Assembly (NCBI GenBank): GCA_964556005.1 | Contig: CAZKUR010000098.1 | Location: 1-14,172, forward strand | From: CAZKUR01 sp964556005 | GTDB taxonomy: Bacteria > Bacteroidota > Ignavibacteria > Ignavibacteriales > Ignavibacteriaceae | Direction: 5' to 3' | Length of the DNA: 14,172 nt | Shown here: piece by piece, positions 6,513-13,336 of the stretch | How positions within the stretch are numbered: position 1 is the stretch's first letter | Layout of the letters: the number at the start of each line of letters is the position of its first letter | Position numbers and translations under genes: made by a program | The notes under the pieces: generated by a model | Seen by the model: only the letters and a program-made list of their open reading frames with translations | Database searches by the model: none | Told to the model about the DNA's origin: nothing

Positions 6513-7202
6513 TTAGTCAATTAATTTATAACCAACTCCATGCACAGTAATTATTATCTGCGGATGATTCGGATCTTTTTCAATTTTTTGACGAAGCTTT
6601 AATATAAAATTGTCTACAGTTCTTGTTGTAGGACTTTCGTCGTAGCCCCAAATCTCGGATAAAAGGTTATCACGGCTGACAGTGTTGTTCCTGTGTTTCC
6701 AGAGATGATTTAAAATTTCAAATTCTTTATGCGAAAGCTGAACGGGATTGCCGTTTTCAAATGCACTGTAGCTTGAAAAATTTATATCGAGATTCCCGAT
6801 TTTCAATATTTTATTTTTCGAATCTCCTCCTTTAAAATCTTCTTTTCGCCTCAGCACAGCTTTTATTCTTGCGAGCAGTTCACGAAGGCTGAAAGGCTTT
6901 GTTACATAATCGTCTGCACCTAATTCCAGCCCAAGCACTTTATCAATTTCCTCTCCCTTTGCCGTTAATAATATTATCGGTGTTGTTAAACCTTTTTTCC
7001 TAACTTGTTTGCAAACATCAAAGCCAGACATTTTAGGAAGCATTACATCCAGTAAAACCAAACTGTAATCGTTGTCGATTATTTTATTTAAGCCTGTTTC
7101 TCCGTCGCCTGCAATGTCGACTTCGTATCCTTCAAACTCCAGGTTGTCCTTTAATCCCATTCTCATATTAGGTTCATCTTCGACGATTAATATTTTGCTC
7201 AT
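6513..7202 (-). CDS. OmpR/PhoB-family two-component response regulator
   Basis: The product has 229 residues. The receiver domain (about 1-118) has the acidic pair Glu8/Asp9, the phosphorylation site Asp52 in LLDVMLP, Thr80 and Lys102 in TKPF, all the conserved positions. The C-terminal winged helix (about 130-228) includes LSHKEFEILNHLW, the recognition-helix region TRTVDNFILKLRQKIE and the terminal hairpin VHGVGYKLID. It is a cytoplasmic DNA-binding transcription factor. It starts 27 bases after the kinase stop, with a GGGAG ribosome binding site, so both come from one transcript. Targets cannot be read from the protein; the direct repeats at 6113-6138 are a candidate. The specific system (PhoB, VicR or another) is not recognisable. 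Confidence 0.93.
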   Translation of the reverse strand: MSKILIVEDEPNMRMGLKDNLEFEGYEVDIAGDGETGLNKIIDNDYSLVLLDVMLPKMSGFDVCKQVRKKGLTTPIILLTAKGEEIDKVLGLELGADDYVTKPFSLRELLARIKAVLRRKEDFKGGDSKNKILKIGNLDINFSSYSAFENGNPVQLSHKEFEILNHLWKHRNNTVSRDNLLSEIWGYDESPTTRTVDNFILKLRQKIEKDPNHPQIIITVHGVGYKLID

Positions 7203-7229
7203 TTTAAATACTCCCTAATTAAAAATTTT

Positions 7230-7988
7230 TTAGCCTGAAAGCGGGAAGATTAATTTAAAGATGCTTCCTTTTCCCGGTGTACTTTTCAACTCAATCTTTC
7301 CTTTATGGGCATCAACAATATGCTTGACTAAAGATAATCCAAGCCCGGTTCCTTTTGAATTATGCACTAAGCCGGTTGAAACTCTATAGAATTTATCAAA
7401 TATCTTTTTCTGATCATCCGGAGAAATTCCGATACCGTTATCCTTAACTTCGATAAATATATTTTCTTTTTCTATCCCGGTTGTAATGGTTATTTCTTTA
7501 TTTTGATCGCTGTACTTAACCGCATTGTCGATTAAATTTATAACCGCTTCCGAGATAGCTTCGGGATCGGCTTTGATAGATGGAATATCCTTTCCCGCGA
7601 TCAAATTAAATTTAAAGCCGTTATTTTCAAGATGGAATTTATATGTTTCATAAACTTTATAAACGATTTCGTTGATGTCTGCCTGTTCAAAGTTATAAGT
7701 TCTTTTGCCGGCTTCCATTTTTGAAAAGCTGAGAATCTTATTTACAATCCTGCTGAGCCTGTTAGTTTCCTGGCTTATGATATTATAATATTCCTGTTTC
7801 TTCTCGTCGTTTTTCACTCTTCCCATTTCAAGTGTTTCCGCAAACATGCTTATAAGCGCAAGCGGTGTTCTCAATTCATGCGAAACATTCGAAACAAAAT
7901 CGGATTTTATTTGAGCAAGTTCCACCTCCTTTTTTATATTCTTAAAAACCAGCCATACACCAATAATTAAAATAATTATTAATGCTCC
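7230..7988 (-). CDS. Sensor histidine kinase, N-terminus lost in assembly gap
   Basis: The visible C-terminal 252 residues begin in the gap with a transmembrane segment (ALIIILIIGVWLVF), then a short linker with no clear HAMP domain. The dimerisation/phosphoacceptor domain has the H-box VSHELRTPL (His37 of the visible part). The ATPase domain has the N-box AVINLIDNAVKYS (about 148-160), G1 DNGIGI (183-188), F-box FDKFYRV and G2 GTGLGL (213-218). The enzyme autophosphorylates and passes phosphate to the response regulator encoded just downstream. The sensor domain and start codon are in the N-run or missing. Open reading through the gap into 8089-8216 is spurious, because that stretch is the divergent lipoprotein gene and its leader. 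Confidence 0.92.
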   Translation of the reverse strand, partial: GALIIILIIGVWLVFKNIKKEVELAQIKSDFVSNVSHELRTPLALISMFAETLEMGRVKNDEKKQEYYNIISQETNRLSRIVNKILSFSKMEAGKRTYNFEQADINEIVYKVYETYKFHLENNGFKFNLIAGKDIPSIKADPEAISEAVINLIDNAVKYSDQNKEITITTGIEKENIFIEVKDNGIGISPDDQKKIFDKFYRVSTGLVHNSKGTGLGLSLVKHIVDAHKGKIELKSTPGKGSIFKLIFPLSG

Positions 7989-8088
7989 NNNNNNNNNNNN
8001 NNNNNNNNNNNNNNNNNNNNNNNNNNNNNNNNNNNNNNNNNNNNNNNNNNNNNNNNNNNNNNNNNNNNNNNNNNNNNNNNNNNNNNNN
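7989..8088. other. Assembly gap (100 N)
   Basis: Exactly 100 N is a standard placeholder for a gap of unknown length. The missing DNA should hold the kinase sensor region and start, plus the divergent promoter region of the kinase and the lipoprotein gene. Adjacency of the two sides rests on the scaffold only. Confidence 0.95.
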
Positions 8089-8139
8089 TTTTTGATAATA
8101 TTAAAGAAAAAATTAACAACTCTTTTCTGAGGGGAAGGA

Positions 8140-9384
8140 ATGAAAAGAATAAAATGTTTAGTACTTCCGGTAATTTTCTCATTACTTGCATTAAGCTGCA
8201 AAGACAAAGCAACCAATCCGCCTGAAAACCAAAACCCGCCGGGTTACCAGGAAGACATACCCTGGCCTTCTTTGGCAGACAGCCCCTGGCCGATGAATCA
8301 CCACGACCCGCAAAGTACGGGAAGAAGTCAATATTCCGGACCATTGAACGGAACTTTGGACTGGATGATGGACAGCTTATCTCTTGAATCCGGGATAGTG
8401 ACGGGATTAGACTCCAATATAATTTTCTTAAGCGTTTTTACAAATAGTAATAGGGGGCTATATTCTGTTAGTTATTCCGGAAATATTTTATGGAAGAAAA
8501 GCGATACTTTACAATATTTCACTTGGTCATCAACACCTTTAATAGGAAAAGATGGGACTACATATTTTACGGGAGGCTATGATGGAACTTTTTATGCCGT
8601 AAAACCTAATGGAACAGTTAAGTGGAAATATCAGTTAAACTCCAGCACTAGCTCATTAGGGATAAACATTGGAAAAGATGGAATACTATATTTCCTAACG
8701 ACAGATAAAAAGCTGAACGCAATTGATCAAAACGGAAATCTATTGTGGCAGTATGAATATTCTGATTTCCCTGTCTGGACGGGGACAGTAATTACTTTTT
8801 CACCTGATGGCAAAACTTTGTATATCCCCGGATCGAATGAAAAAACAGTTTATGCATTTAATATTGAAGGTAAATCAATAAAATGGTCCTTTGGGGAAGG
8901 ACGATCATGGGCAGCACCGATTGTAGACACTGATGGCAATATATACATTTTAGGGAAGTCGGCAGAATATACTAATGATAAACCAGCTTTAATTTCTTTA
9001 AGATCCGATGGAACTGTTAGATGGGTTTTTATTCATAATAATCTTCAAGAACTTTACGGTGAAGGAACTATAGACAAAAACGGTAACATCTATTTCGCTT
9101 TTGATACATTGTACTCCGTTGACTATAAAGGTAATTTACGGTGGAAAAAAACGCTTGACGGTAGTACAGATACTCCTTTGGTTTGTGATGCTGGGGGGAG
9201 AATTTATACAGTCGTATTTATTGGAGGAGGATATATCGAAATTGAATCATTCAATTCAGAAGGTAATCTTATTTGGCAATATACTCCTTCAAACAGCAAC
9301 TTAAATGGAGCTTCACCTGCAATTGGATTTGAGAGGCTTTTTGTACCGAGCTATGAGTCCAACAGTTTAATTACCATAAAGTGA
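8140..9384 (+). CDS. PQQ-like beta-propeller lipoprotein
   Basis: The product has 414 residues. MKRIKCLVLPVIFSLLALSC is a lipoprotein signal with the modified Cys at 20, followed by a Pro/Asn-rich linker. WPMNHHDPQSTGRS (50-63) is the usual entry strand of exported PQQ-type propellers. At least six blades follow, each with a D/GxxGxxY...G/N...W pattern, for example GKDGTTYFTGGYDGTFYAV then WKY, and DKNGNIYFAF then LRWKK. Such proteins act as binding or scaffold platforms at the envelope; the cofactor is usually absent and no enzymatic residues are visible. The start is supported by GAGGGGAAGG (8129-8138). The next gene begins 11 bases after its stop, so both are probably one transcript, possibly starting in the gap. 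Confidence 0.85.
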   Translation: MKRIKCLVLPVIFSLLALSCKDKATNPPENQNPPGYQEDIPWPSLADSPWPMNHHDPQSTGRSQYSGPLNGTLDWMMDSLSLESGIVTGLDSNIIFLSVFTNSNRGLYSVSYSGNILWKKSDTLQYFTWSSTPLIGKDGTTYFTGGYDGTFYAVKPNGTVKWKYQLNSSTSSLGINIGKDGILYFLTTDKKLNAIDQNGNLLWQYEYSDFPVWTGTVITFSPDGKTLYIPGSNEKTVYAFNIEGKSIKWSFGEGRSWAAPIVDTDGNIYILGKSAEYTNDKPALISLRSDGTVRWVFIHNNLQELYGEGTIDKNGNIYFAFDTLYSVDYKGNLRWKKTLDGSTDTPLVCDAGGRIYTVVFIGGGYIEIESFNSEGNLIWQYTPSNSNLNGASPAIGFERLFVPSYESNSLITIK

Positions 9385-9395
9385 GGGAATGTAAA

Positions 9396-9773
9396 ATGAA
9401 AAATATTATTTATCTACTTGTGATGATTTGTATTACATATAACTTTAATTTGGCCCAATCAGGAGAAGGGGAATTACCACCTCTTGAGATTGCAGTTCGC
9501 ACAGATAATTTTAACAGCACTGATATAATTAGATTTCAAATGGAACCAATAGGCTCGAACTGGTGTTCGAGCAATTATATATATTATTTAACTAATTCAA
9601 CGGTTATTTCCAACGAGACTGTAGTCGGAAATTATGATTTATCAGGAAGGGGGTTCAATATTTGTTCCCATAATCAAGGTTGGGAATTTTTTTGGGACGG
9701 ATTTTATAAGATGACAATTTATGTTGCTGAACAAGGAGGACAAGAAACAGAAAAAAATTTTTTTTTATCTTGA
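9396..9773 (+). CDS. N-terminal part of a type IX secreted protein, broken by a frameshift
   Basis: Residues 1-21 are a signal peptide (MKNIIYLLVMICITYNFNLAQ). The rest of this 125-residue frame has no recognised domain. It contains three Cys and reads through FYKMTIYVAEQGGQETEK before ending at TGA directly after an A7T9 run (9751-9766). Removing one base from that run joins the frame to the next one (EK-N-FF-YLDYRDC), giving one protein of 395 residues with a signal peptide at one end and a sorting domain at the other. The ATG at 9396 is preferred over an in-frame GTG at 9381 that overlaps the previous gene, because TGAGGGA gives a suitable ribosome binding site. Confidence 0.75.
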   Translation: MKNIIYLLVMICITYNFNLAQSGEGELPPLEIAVRTDNFNSTDIIRFQMEPIGSNWCSSNYIYYLTNSTVISNETVVGNYDLSGRGFNICSHNQGWEFFWDGFYKMTIYVAEQGGQETEKNFFLS

Positions 9774-10584
9774 TTATAGAGATTGCAACTCAACATGCCA
9801 ATTCGACATTTCTATAAAATATGATAACATAAATGGGCTTTACTATGCACCGCAATTAACATTTAACTATGTACATTTTAATGAAGGAGCAATTTTAACA
9901 CATTGGGATATTGACAATTGTAGTCCGCGTTGTGTGCATGATCTGCCTGATTTCTGGCAAAACTGCCTTGTAATAATACCGGATGAGAATAATCATCCTC
10001 ATCTAGTTTGGGGTCCCTATCCTTTTGATGCTAACTTTCCACAAGCTGACGGTTATAAAATTTTCAGAAAGGTTGATAACTCTGATTGGGGCCCAATTAC
10101 CACTACTGACAATGATATTTTTGAGTTTATTGATGATGATTTTATTATTGCATCAATGCGAACATGGCATTACTTATATTACAAAATAGCCGCATACTAT
10201 ACTGAAAATAATAATTATCACCAATCCGGTTTTTCAAACACATGTTATGTGGAAACTCCACCACAGGGAGGCGTAGGTTCAAAACGTGGCGGATACTTCA
10301 ATTCAAAAAATTCCAAAAATTTTTCGACAACTCTTTACCAAAACTATCCGAACCCGTTTAACCCAACAACAAACATAAAATTTCAAATAAAAGAGAAAGG
10401 ATATGTTAGGTTAAAAGTTTTCAATATGCTGGGACGGGAAGTTGCTGTGCTGGTGAGTGAAATTAAGGAGCCTGGTAAGTATACTCTTCAGTTCAATGCA
10501 AACAACTTACCAAGCGGCATATACATTTACTCGCTTAAAGTAAATGATTTTATTCAAAATCATAAGATGATATTATTGAAGTAA
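9721..10584 (+). CDS. C-terminal part of the same secreted protein, with type IX sorting domain
   Basis: This frame has an ATG at 9721, but the residues before the A7T9 run (up to about 9757) are out of frame with the signal-bearing upstream part and are probably not native. True continuation is from about 9767. A central region with YKIFRKVDNSDW, IDDD and YYKIAAYYTE...SGFSN looks like a fibronectin-III-like module. The last ~85 residues are a type IX secretion sorting domain: LYQNYPNPFNPTTNIKF, RLKVFNMLGREVAVLV, LPSGIYIYSLKV, ending KMILLK. This domain directs passage through the outer membrane and surface attachment or release. The protein's own function is unknown. Confidence 0.8.
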   Translation: MLLNKEDKKQKKIFFYLDYRDCNSTCQFDISIKYDNINGLYYAPQLTFNYVHFNEGAILTHWDIDNCSPRCVHDLPDFWQNCLVIIPDENNHPHLVWGPYPFDANFPQADGYKIFRKVDNSDWGPITTTDNDIFEFIDDDFIIASMRTWHYLYYKIAAYYTENNNYHQSGFSNTCYVETPPQGGVGSKRGGYFNSKNSKNFSTTLYQNYPNPFNPTTNIKFQIKEKGYVRLKVFNMLGREVAVLVSEIKEPGKYTLQFNANNLPSGIYIYSLKVNDFIQNHKMILLK

Positions 10585-10600
10585 AATTAAAGTATTGGGG

Positions 10601-10620
10601 CTGCCGCAAAAAAGCGGCAG
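10601..10620. terminator. Convergent intrinsic terminator
   Basis: CTGCCGC (10601-10607) and GCGGCAG (10614-10620) form a perfect 7-bp GC-rich stem with an A6 loop, followed by ATCTTTCTT on the plus strand. It lies in the 43 bases between the convergent secreted-protein and kamA-like genes, so it may serve both directions. The U-tract is weak on each side. Confidence 0.7.
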
Positions 10621-10627
10621 ATCTTTC

Positions 10628-11800
10628 TTACAACTCTTCCAAAACCGGTAGTTCAATTTTGCTGAAATCGATCTCTTTAACCTGCGGCTTATTGCTTTTT
10701 CTTCTTATTCTCTTTCTTTCCTCTTTTTTATCTTTATTCACCTTCGGAGGATTATTTCTGTCCTTATAATTTTTATAGACATAAATATTTTGCTTATAGT
10801 TTCTCAGTATAATCCTGTCTTCATCATGGTGAATTACATAATTCGGAAGCAAAGGAATTTTTCCTCCTCCGCCGGGTGCATCGATAACAAATTGAGGAAC
10901 GGCGAGTCCGCTCGTATGTCCTCTAAGATTTTCAATTATTTCCAATCCTGTTTCAATCGAAGTTCTGAAATGGTTTGCACCTCTCGTTTCATCGGCCATG
11001 TAAATGTAATAAGGCCTAACTCTTATCTTCAACAGCTTTTGCATTAATTCTCTAACAACCAGCGGATCATCGTTAACGCCTTTCATCAACACCATCTGGT
11101 TCCCAACAGGTATGCCGTTATCTGCAAGCAGTTCGCATGCCCTTGAACTTTCCGGTGTAATTTCCCACGGATGATTAAAGTGAGTATTTAAATAAATCGG
11201 ATGATATTTTTTCAGCATCTTAACAAGGTTTTCGGTAATTCTGTGCGGGAGTACGCAGGGCATCTTGCTTCCTAGTCTTATTATTTCAAGGTGCTTTATT
11301 TCCCTTAGCCTGATTAATATTTTTTCAAGCATAACATCAGTTAGCATTAAAGGATCGCCGCCGGAGAGAATAACATCTCTAATTTCAGTATGTTCTTCGA
11401 GATACTTGAAAGCGCTTTCCAATCCTTTCATGGAAATTTTTTCGTAATCTCCGACTTTTCGTTTTCTCGTGCAGAAACGGCAATAGAGGCCGCATTGGCT
11501 TGTCACCAGGAACAGTGCCCTATCCGGGTATCGATGGGTGATATTCGGAACCGGGCTCATTGCGTCTTCCATAAGAGGATCTTCTTCGGCATTAAAATCT
11601 TCCAGTTCAGCTTTATCGGGAACGCATTGACGCCAAATCGGATCACCCGGCTTGCGAATAAGGCTCATATAGTAAGGGTTAACCCTTGCCTGGAAAAATT
11701 CGTCCAGGCTTTCGGCAGTCTTCCGGTCGATATTGAATTTTTCAACAAGCTGATCGACGGTATGGATACTGTCTCTTATCATCTGCTGCCATAGTTCCAT
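10628..11800 (-). CDS. KamA-family radical SAM aminomutase, lysine 2,3-aminomutase-like
   Basis: Members use SAM, a 4Fe-4S cluster and pyridoxal phosphate to move an amino group from C2 to C3, as in lysine to beta-lysine. In this 390-residue protein the cluster motif is CGLYCRFC (Cys103, 107, 110). The PLP lysine is Lys314 in DAPGGGGK. Asp270 and Asp307 sit 37 residues apart, with Asp307 7 before the PLP lysine, exactly the spacing of Asp293, Asp330 and Lys337 in the clostridial lysine enzyme. Arg112 follows the cluster as the carboxylate-binding Arg does there. A long basic tail (about 346-375) replaces the Cys-rich zinc-binding end of the clostridial enzyme. It is last in a four-gene operon, 23 bases after the GNAT gene, with an AGAGG ribosome binding site. 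Substrate assignment is inference. Confidence 0.85.
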   Translation of the reverse strand: MELWQQMIRDSIHTVDQLVEKFNIDRKTAESLDEFFQARVNPYYMSLIRKPGDPIWRQCVPDKAELEDFNAEEDPLMEDAMSPVPNITHRYPDRALFLVTSQCGLYCRFCTRKRKVGDYEKISMKGLESAFKYLEEHTEIRDVILSGGDPLMLTDVMLEKILIRLREIKHLEIIRLGSKMPCVLPHRITENLVKMLKKYHPIYLNTHFNHPWEITPESSRACELLADNGIPVGNQMVLMKGVNDDPLVVRELMQKLLKIRVRPYYIYMADETRGANHFRTSIETGLEIIENLRGHTSGLAVPQFVIDAPGGGGKIPLLPNYVIHHDEDRIILRNYKQNIYVYKNYKDRNNPPKVNKDKKEERKRIRRKSNKPQVKEIDFSKIELPVLEEL

Positions 11801-11823
11801 AATTGAACCTCTATTTGTTGTCC

Positions 11824-12300
11824 TTAGTTGTATTTAAAAAACTTACCGAATACAATCAGGCTGTCACCCTGAGAATAAAAATCGTTTATTTCGGCGATGA
11901 TGGAATAGTTATTCCTTAAATAAAAATTTCTCGTAGCGGAGTAATTATCTTTCGAAGAAGTTTCCGCTAAAAGCCATCTGCCTTTTTTATCTTTTACAAA
12001 TTTTTCCGCATGTTCCAAAAGGCTTTTTCCGATCCCGTTTCCTTTTTTATCGGGGTCGGTTACAATCCAGTAAAGATCGAAAACCGCATCGGTTAAAGGA
12101 CGCTGCCCGATGCAATGATAGCCGAAGATTTTTTGTTCGTCTTCATAAACAAAAACATTATAATCGGTTTGTACAGAATTCGATCCGGCGATGTTGACGA
12201 GTTCCATTGCAACGTCAACTTCTGTTTCCGTAAAGTTCGGAACCCGGTTCAGCATATCCGAAATTTTTTTTATATCAGCTTGCTTTATTCTTCGTATCAT
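11824..12300 (-). CDS. GNAT-family N-acetyltransferase
   Basis: The product is a single-domain 158-residue GNAT protein. The acetyl-CoA pyrophosphate loop is KKGNGIG (about 85-91), in the sequence LYWIVTDPDKKGNGIGKSLL. A later region, NYSATRNFYLRNNY followed by a beta strand SLIVFGKFF, is the usual motif B and C-terminal strand. It transfers an acetyl group from acetyl-CoA to an amine. The start overlaps the end of the preceding ATP-grasp gene by 26 bases, indicating coupled translation. Acceptor identity is not visible. Position before the aminomutase suggests an amino acid or peptide of this pathway, for example beta-lysine, but it is much shorter than the classical beta-lysine acetyltransferase AblB as I recall it (about 270 residues). 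Confidence 0.82.
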   Translation of the reverse strand: MIRRIKQADIKKISDMLNRVPNFTETEVDVAMELVNIAGSNSVQTDYNVFVYEDEQKIFGYHCIGQRPLTDAVFDLYWIVTDPDKKGNGIGKSLLEHAEKFVKDKKGRWLLAETSSKDNYSATRNFYLRNNYSIIAEINDFYSQGDSLIVFGKFFKYN

Positions 12301-13336
12301 TTTGTTTTCTTGACAATGCGAAATTTGCTATTGTAAATAAAAGTTCGGCATGTTTCATACCCGATGCCAGTGCGGCTCTTGCAAAACCCGAATCTTCCGA
12401 AATATCCGGGTTGGGATTAACTTCAATTACATAAGGCACGTTTTTTTTGTTTAACCTAACATCAACTCTTGCATAATCCCTGCAGTTCATTGCCTGGTAC
12501 GCGGCTAAAGATATTTTTTCAATTTTGATTTTTAAATTCTTATTTAATTTTGCCGGGCATTTCGGAATTGTATTTGCATAATATAGGCTGCCTGAAATCC
12601 ATTTACCATCATAAGTAACTATCTTCGGCAGATTTTGCGGCAGTCCCTTAAATTCAATTTCGCTTAAAGGTAGTGCTTCATTTCCGAGAACGGCAACATT
12701 TAATTCTCTGCCGTCAATATATTCTTCGATTATCACTTCCTGCTTATAAGTTTCAAAAAGAAATTTCAACTGTTTGTTAAGATCTCTTAAATTGTTGACG
12801 ACCGAATATTCGGAAATACCGATACTTGCATCTTCAAATAAAAGTTTTAGTATTACCGGGAATTGCAGATTAAAGTCATTCTTCGAAAGTCTTTTGTAAG
12901 GTTTGATAGTTATGAAGCCCGGAGTGTTTATACCGAATGCCTTAAGAATATTTTTTGTTCGTGCTTTATTCAGACAGTTGCCGAGAGTTGACGGGATATT
13001 CCCGGTGTATGGAATTCCCAGTAGTTCATAAACTCCGGCCATACAATATTCGTATGATGAAATTCCTTCAACCGATTCTACAAAATTAAAAATCACGTCC
13101 GGAGAAATTGTAAGAATTTTATTAATTACCGCTTCGATGTTGCTGTCTACAGACAAGGTAAAAACTTCGGTAAATCTTTCACTAAGACTTTTGCTGATTT
13201 TATCAATTTCTTGTGAAAAGCCGCTTTCGGAAGTATCGTTTAAAGAGGGATCTTTTGGGGATGGTTTACCGTTGTAAACCGTGAATATGCTTACAGGTGA
13301 ATTGTAGCAAACTAAAATTTTTGCGTTTATTTTCAT
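12275..13336 (-). CDS. ATP-grasp ligase, divergent D-Ala-D-Ala ligase homologue
   Basis: The product has 353 residues. The N-terminal region (1-120) has the ligase-type NFVESVEGIS...LGIPYTGN segment. The ATP-grasp part follows: a phosphate-loop equivalent KLLFEDASIGIS (164-175), VIIEEYIDGREL (201-212), and the Mg-binding end RVDVRL...VIEVNP (Asp292, Glu305, Asn307). Arg290 fits the Arg that stabilises the transition state in Ddl. The Ddl loop EGSS is altered to EDAS, and the C-terminal loop NPNPDIS differs from the Ddl NTxPG pattern, so a different amino acid or peptide substrate is likely. It overlaps the upstream paralogue by 4 bases (ATGA) and the downstream GNAT gene by 26. It is unlikely to be the housekeeping cell-wall ligase. 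Confidence 0.85.
   Translation of the reverse strand: MKINAKILVCYNSPVSIFTVYNGKPSPKDPSLNDTSESGFSQEIDKISKSLSERFTEVFTLSVDSNIEAVINKILTISPDVIFNFVESVEGISSYEYCMAGVYELLGIPYTGNIPSTLGNCLNKARTKNILKAFGINTPGFITIKPYKRLSKNDFNLQFPVILKLLFEDASIGISEYSVVNNLRDLNKQLKFLFETYKQEVIIEEYIDGRELNVAVLGNEALPLSEIEFKGLPQNLPKIVTYDGKWISGSLYYANTIPKCPAKLNKNLKIKIEKISLAAYQAMNCRDYARVDVRLNKKNVPYVIEVNPNPDISEDSGFARAALASGMKHAELLFTIANFALSRKQNDTKNKAS

Noticed and set aside
7989..8216. Extension of the histidine kinase through the N-run to an ATG at 8216
   Set aside because: The extension passes through unknown bases and is antisense to the start of the lipoprotein gene, which has a signal peptide, lipobox and ribosome binding site.
10790..11794. 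Several plus-strand open frames opposite the aminomutase gene
   Set aside because: They have no ribosome binding sites or recognisable domains and lie antisense to a fully conserved radical SAM protein.
10628..11800. EpmB (EF-P beta-lysylation aminomutase)
   Set aside because: No EpmA or EF-P gene is adjacent, and the N-terminal region and residue spacing match free-lysine aminomutases better.
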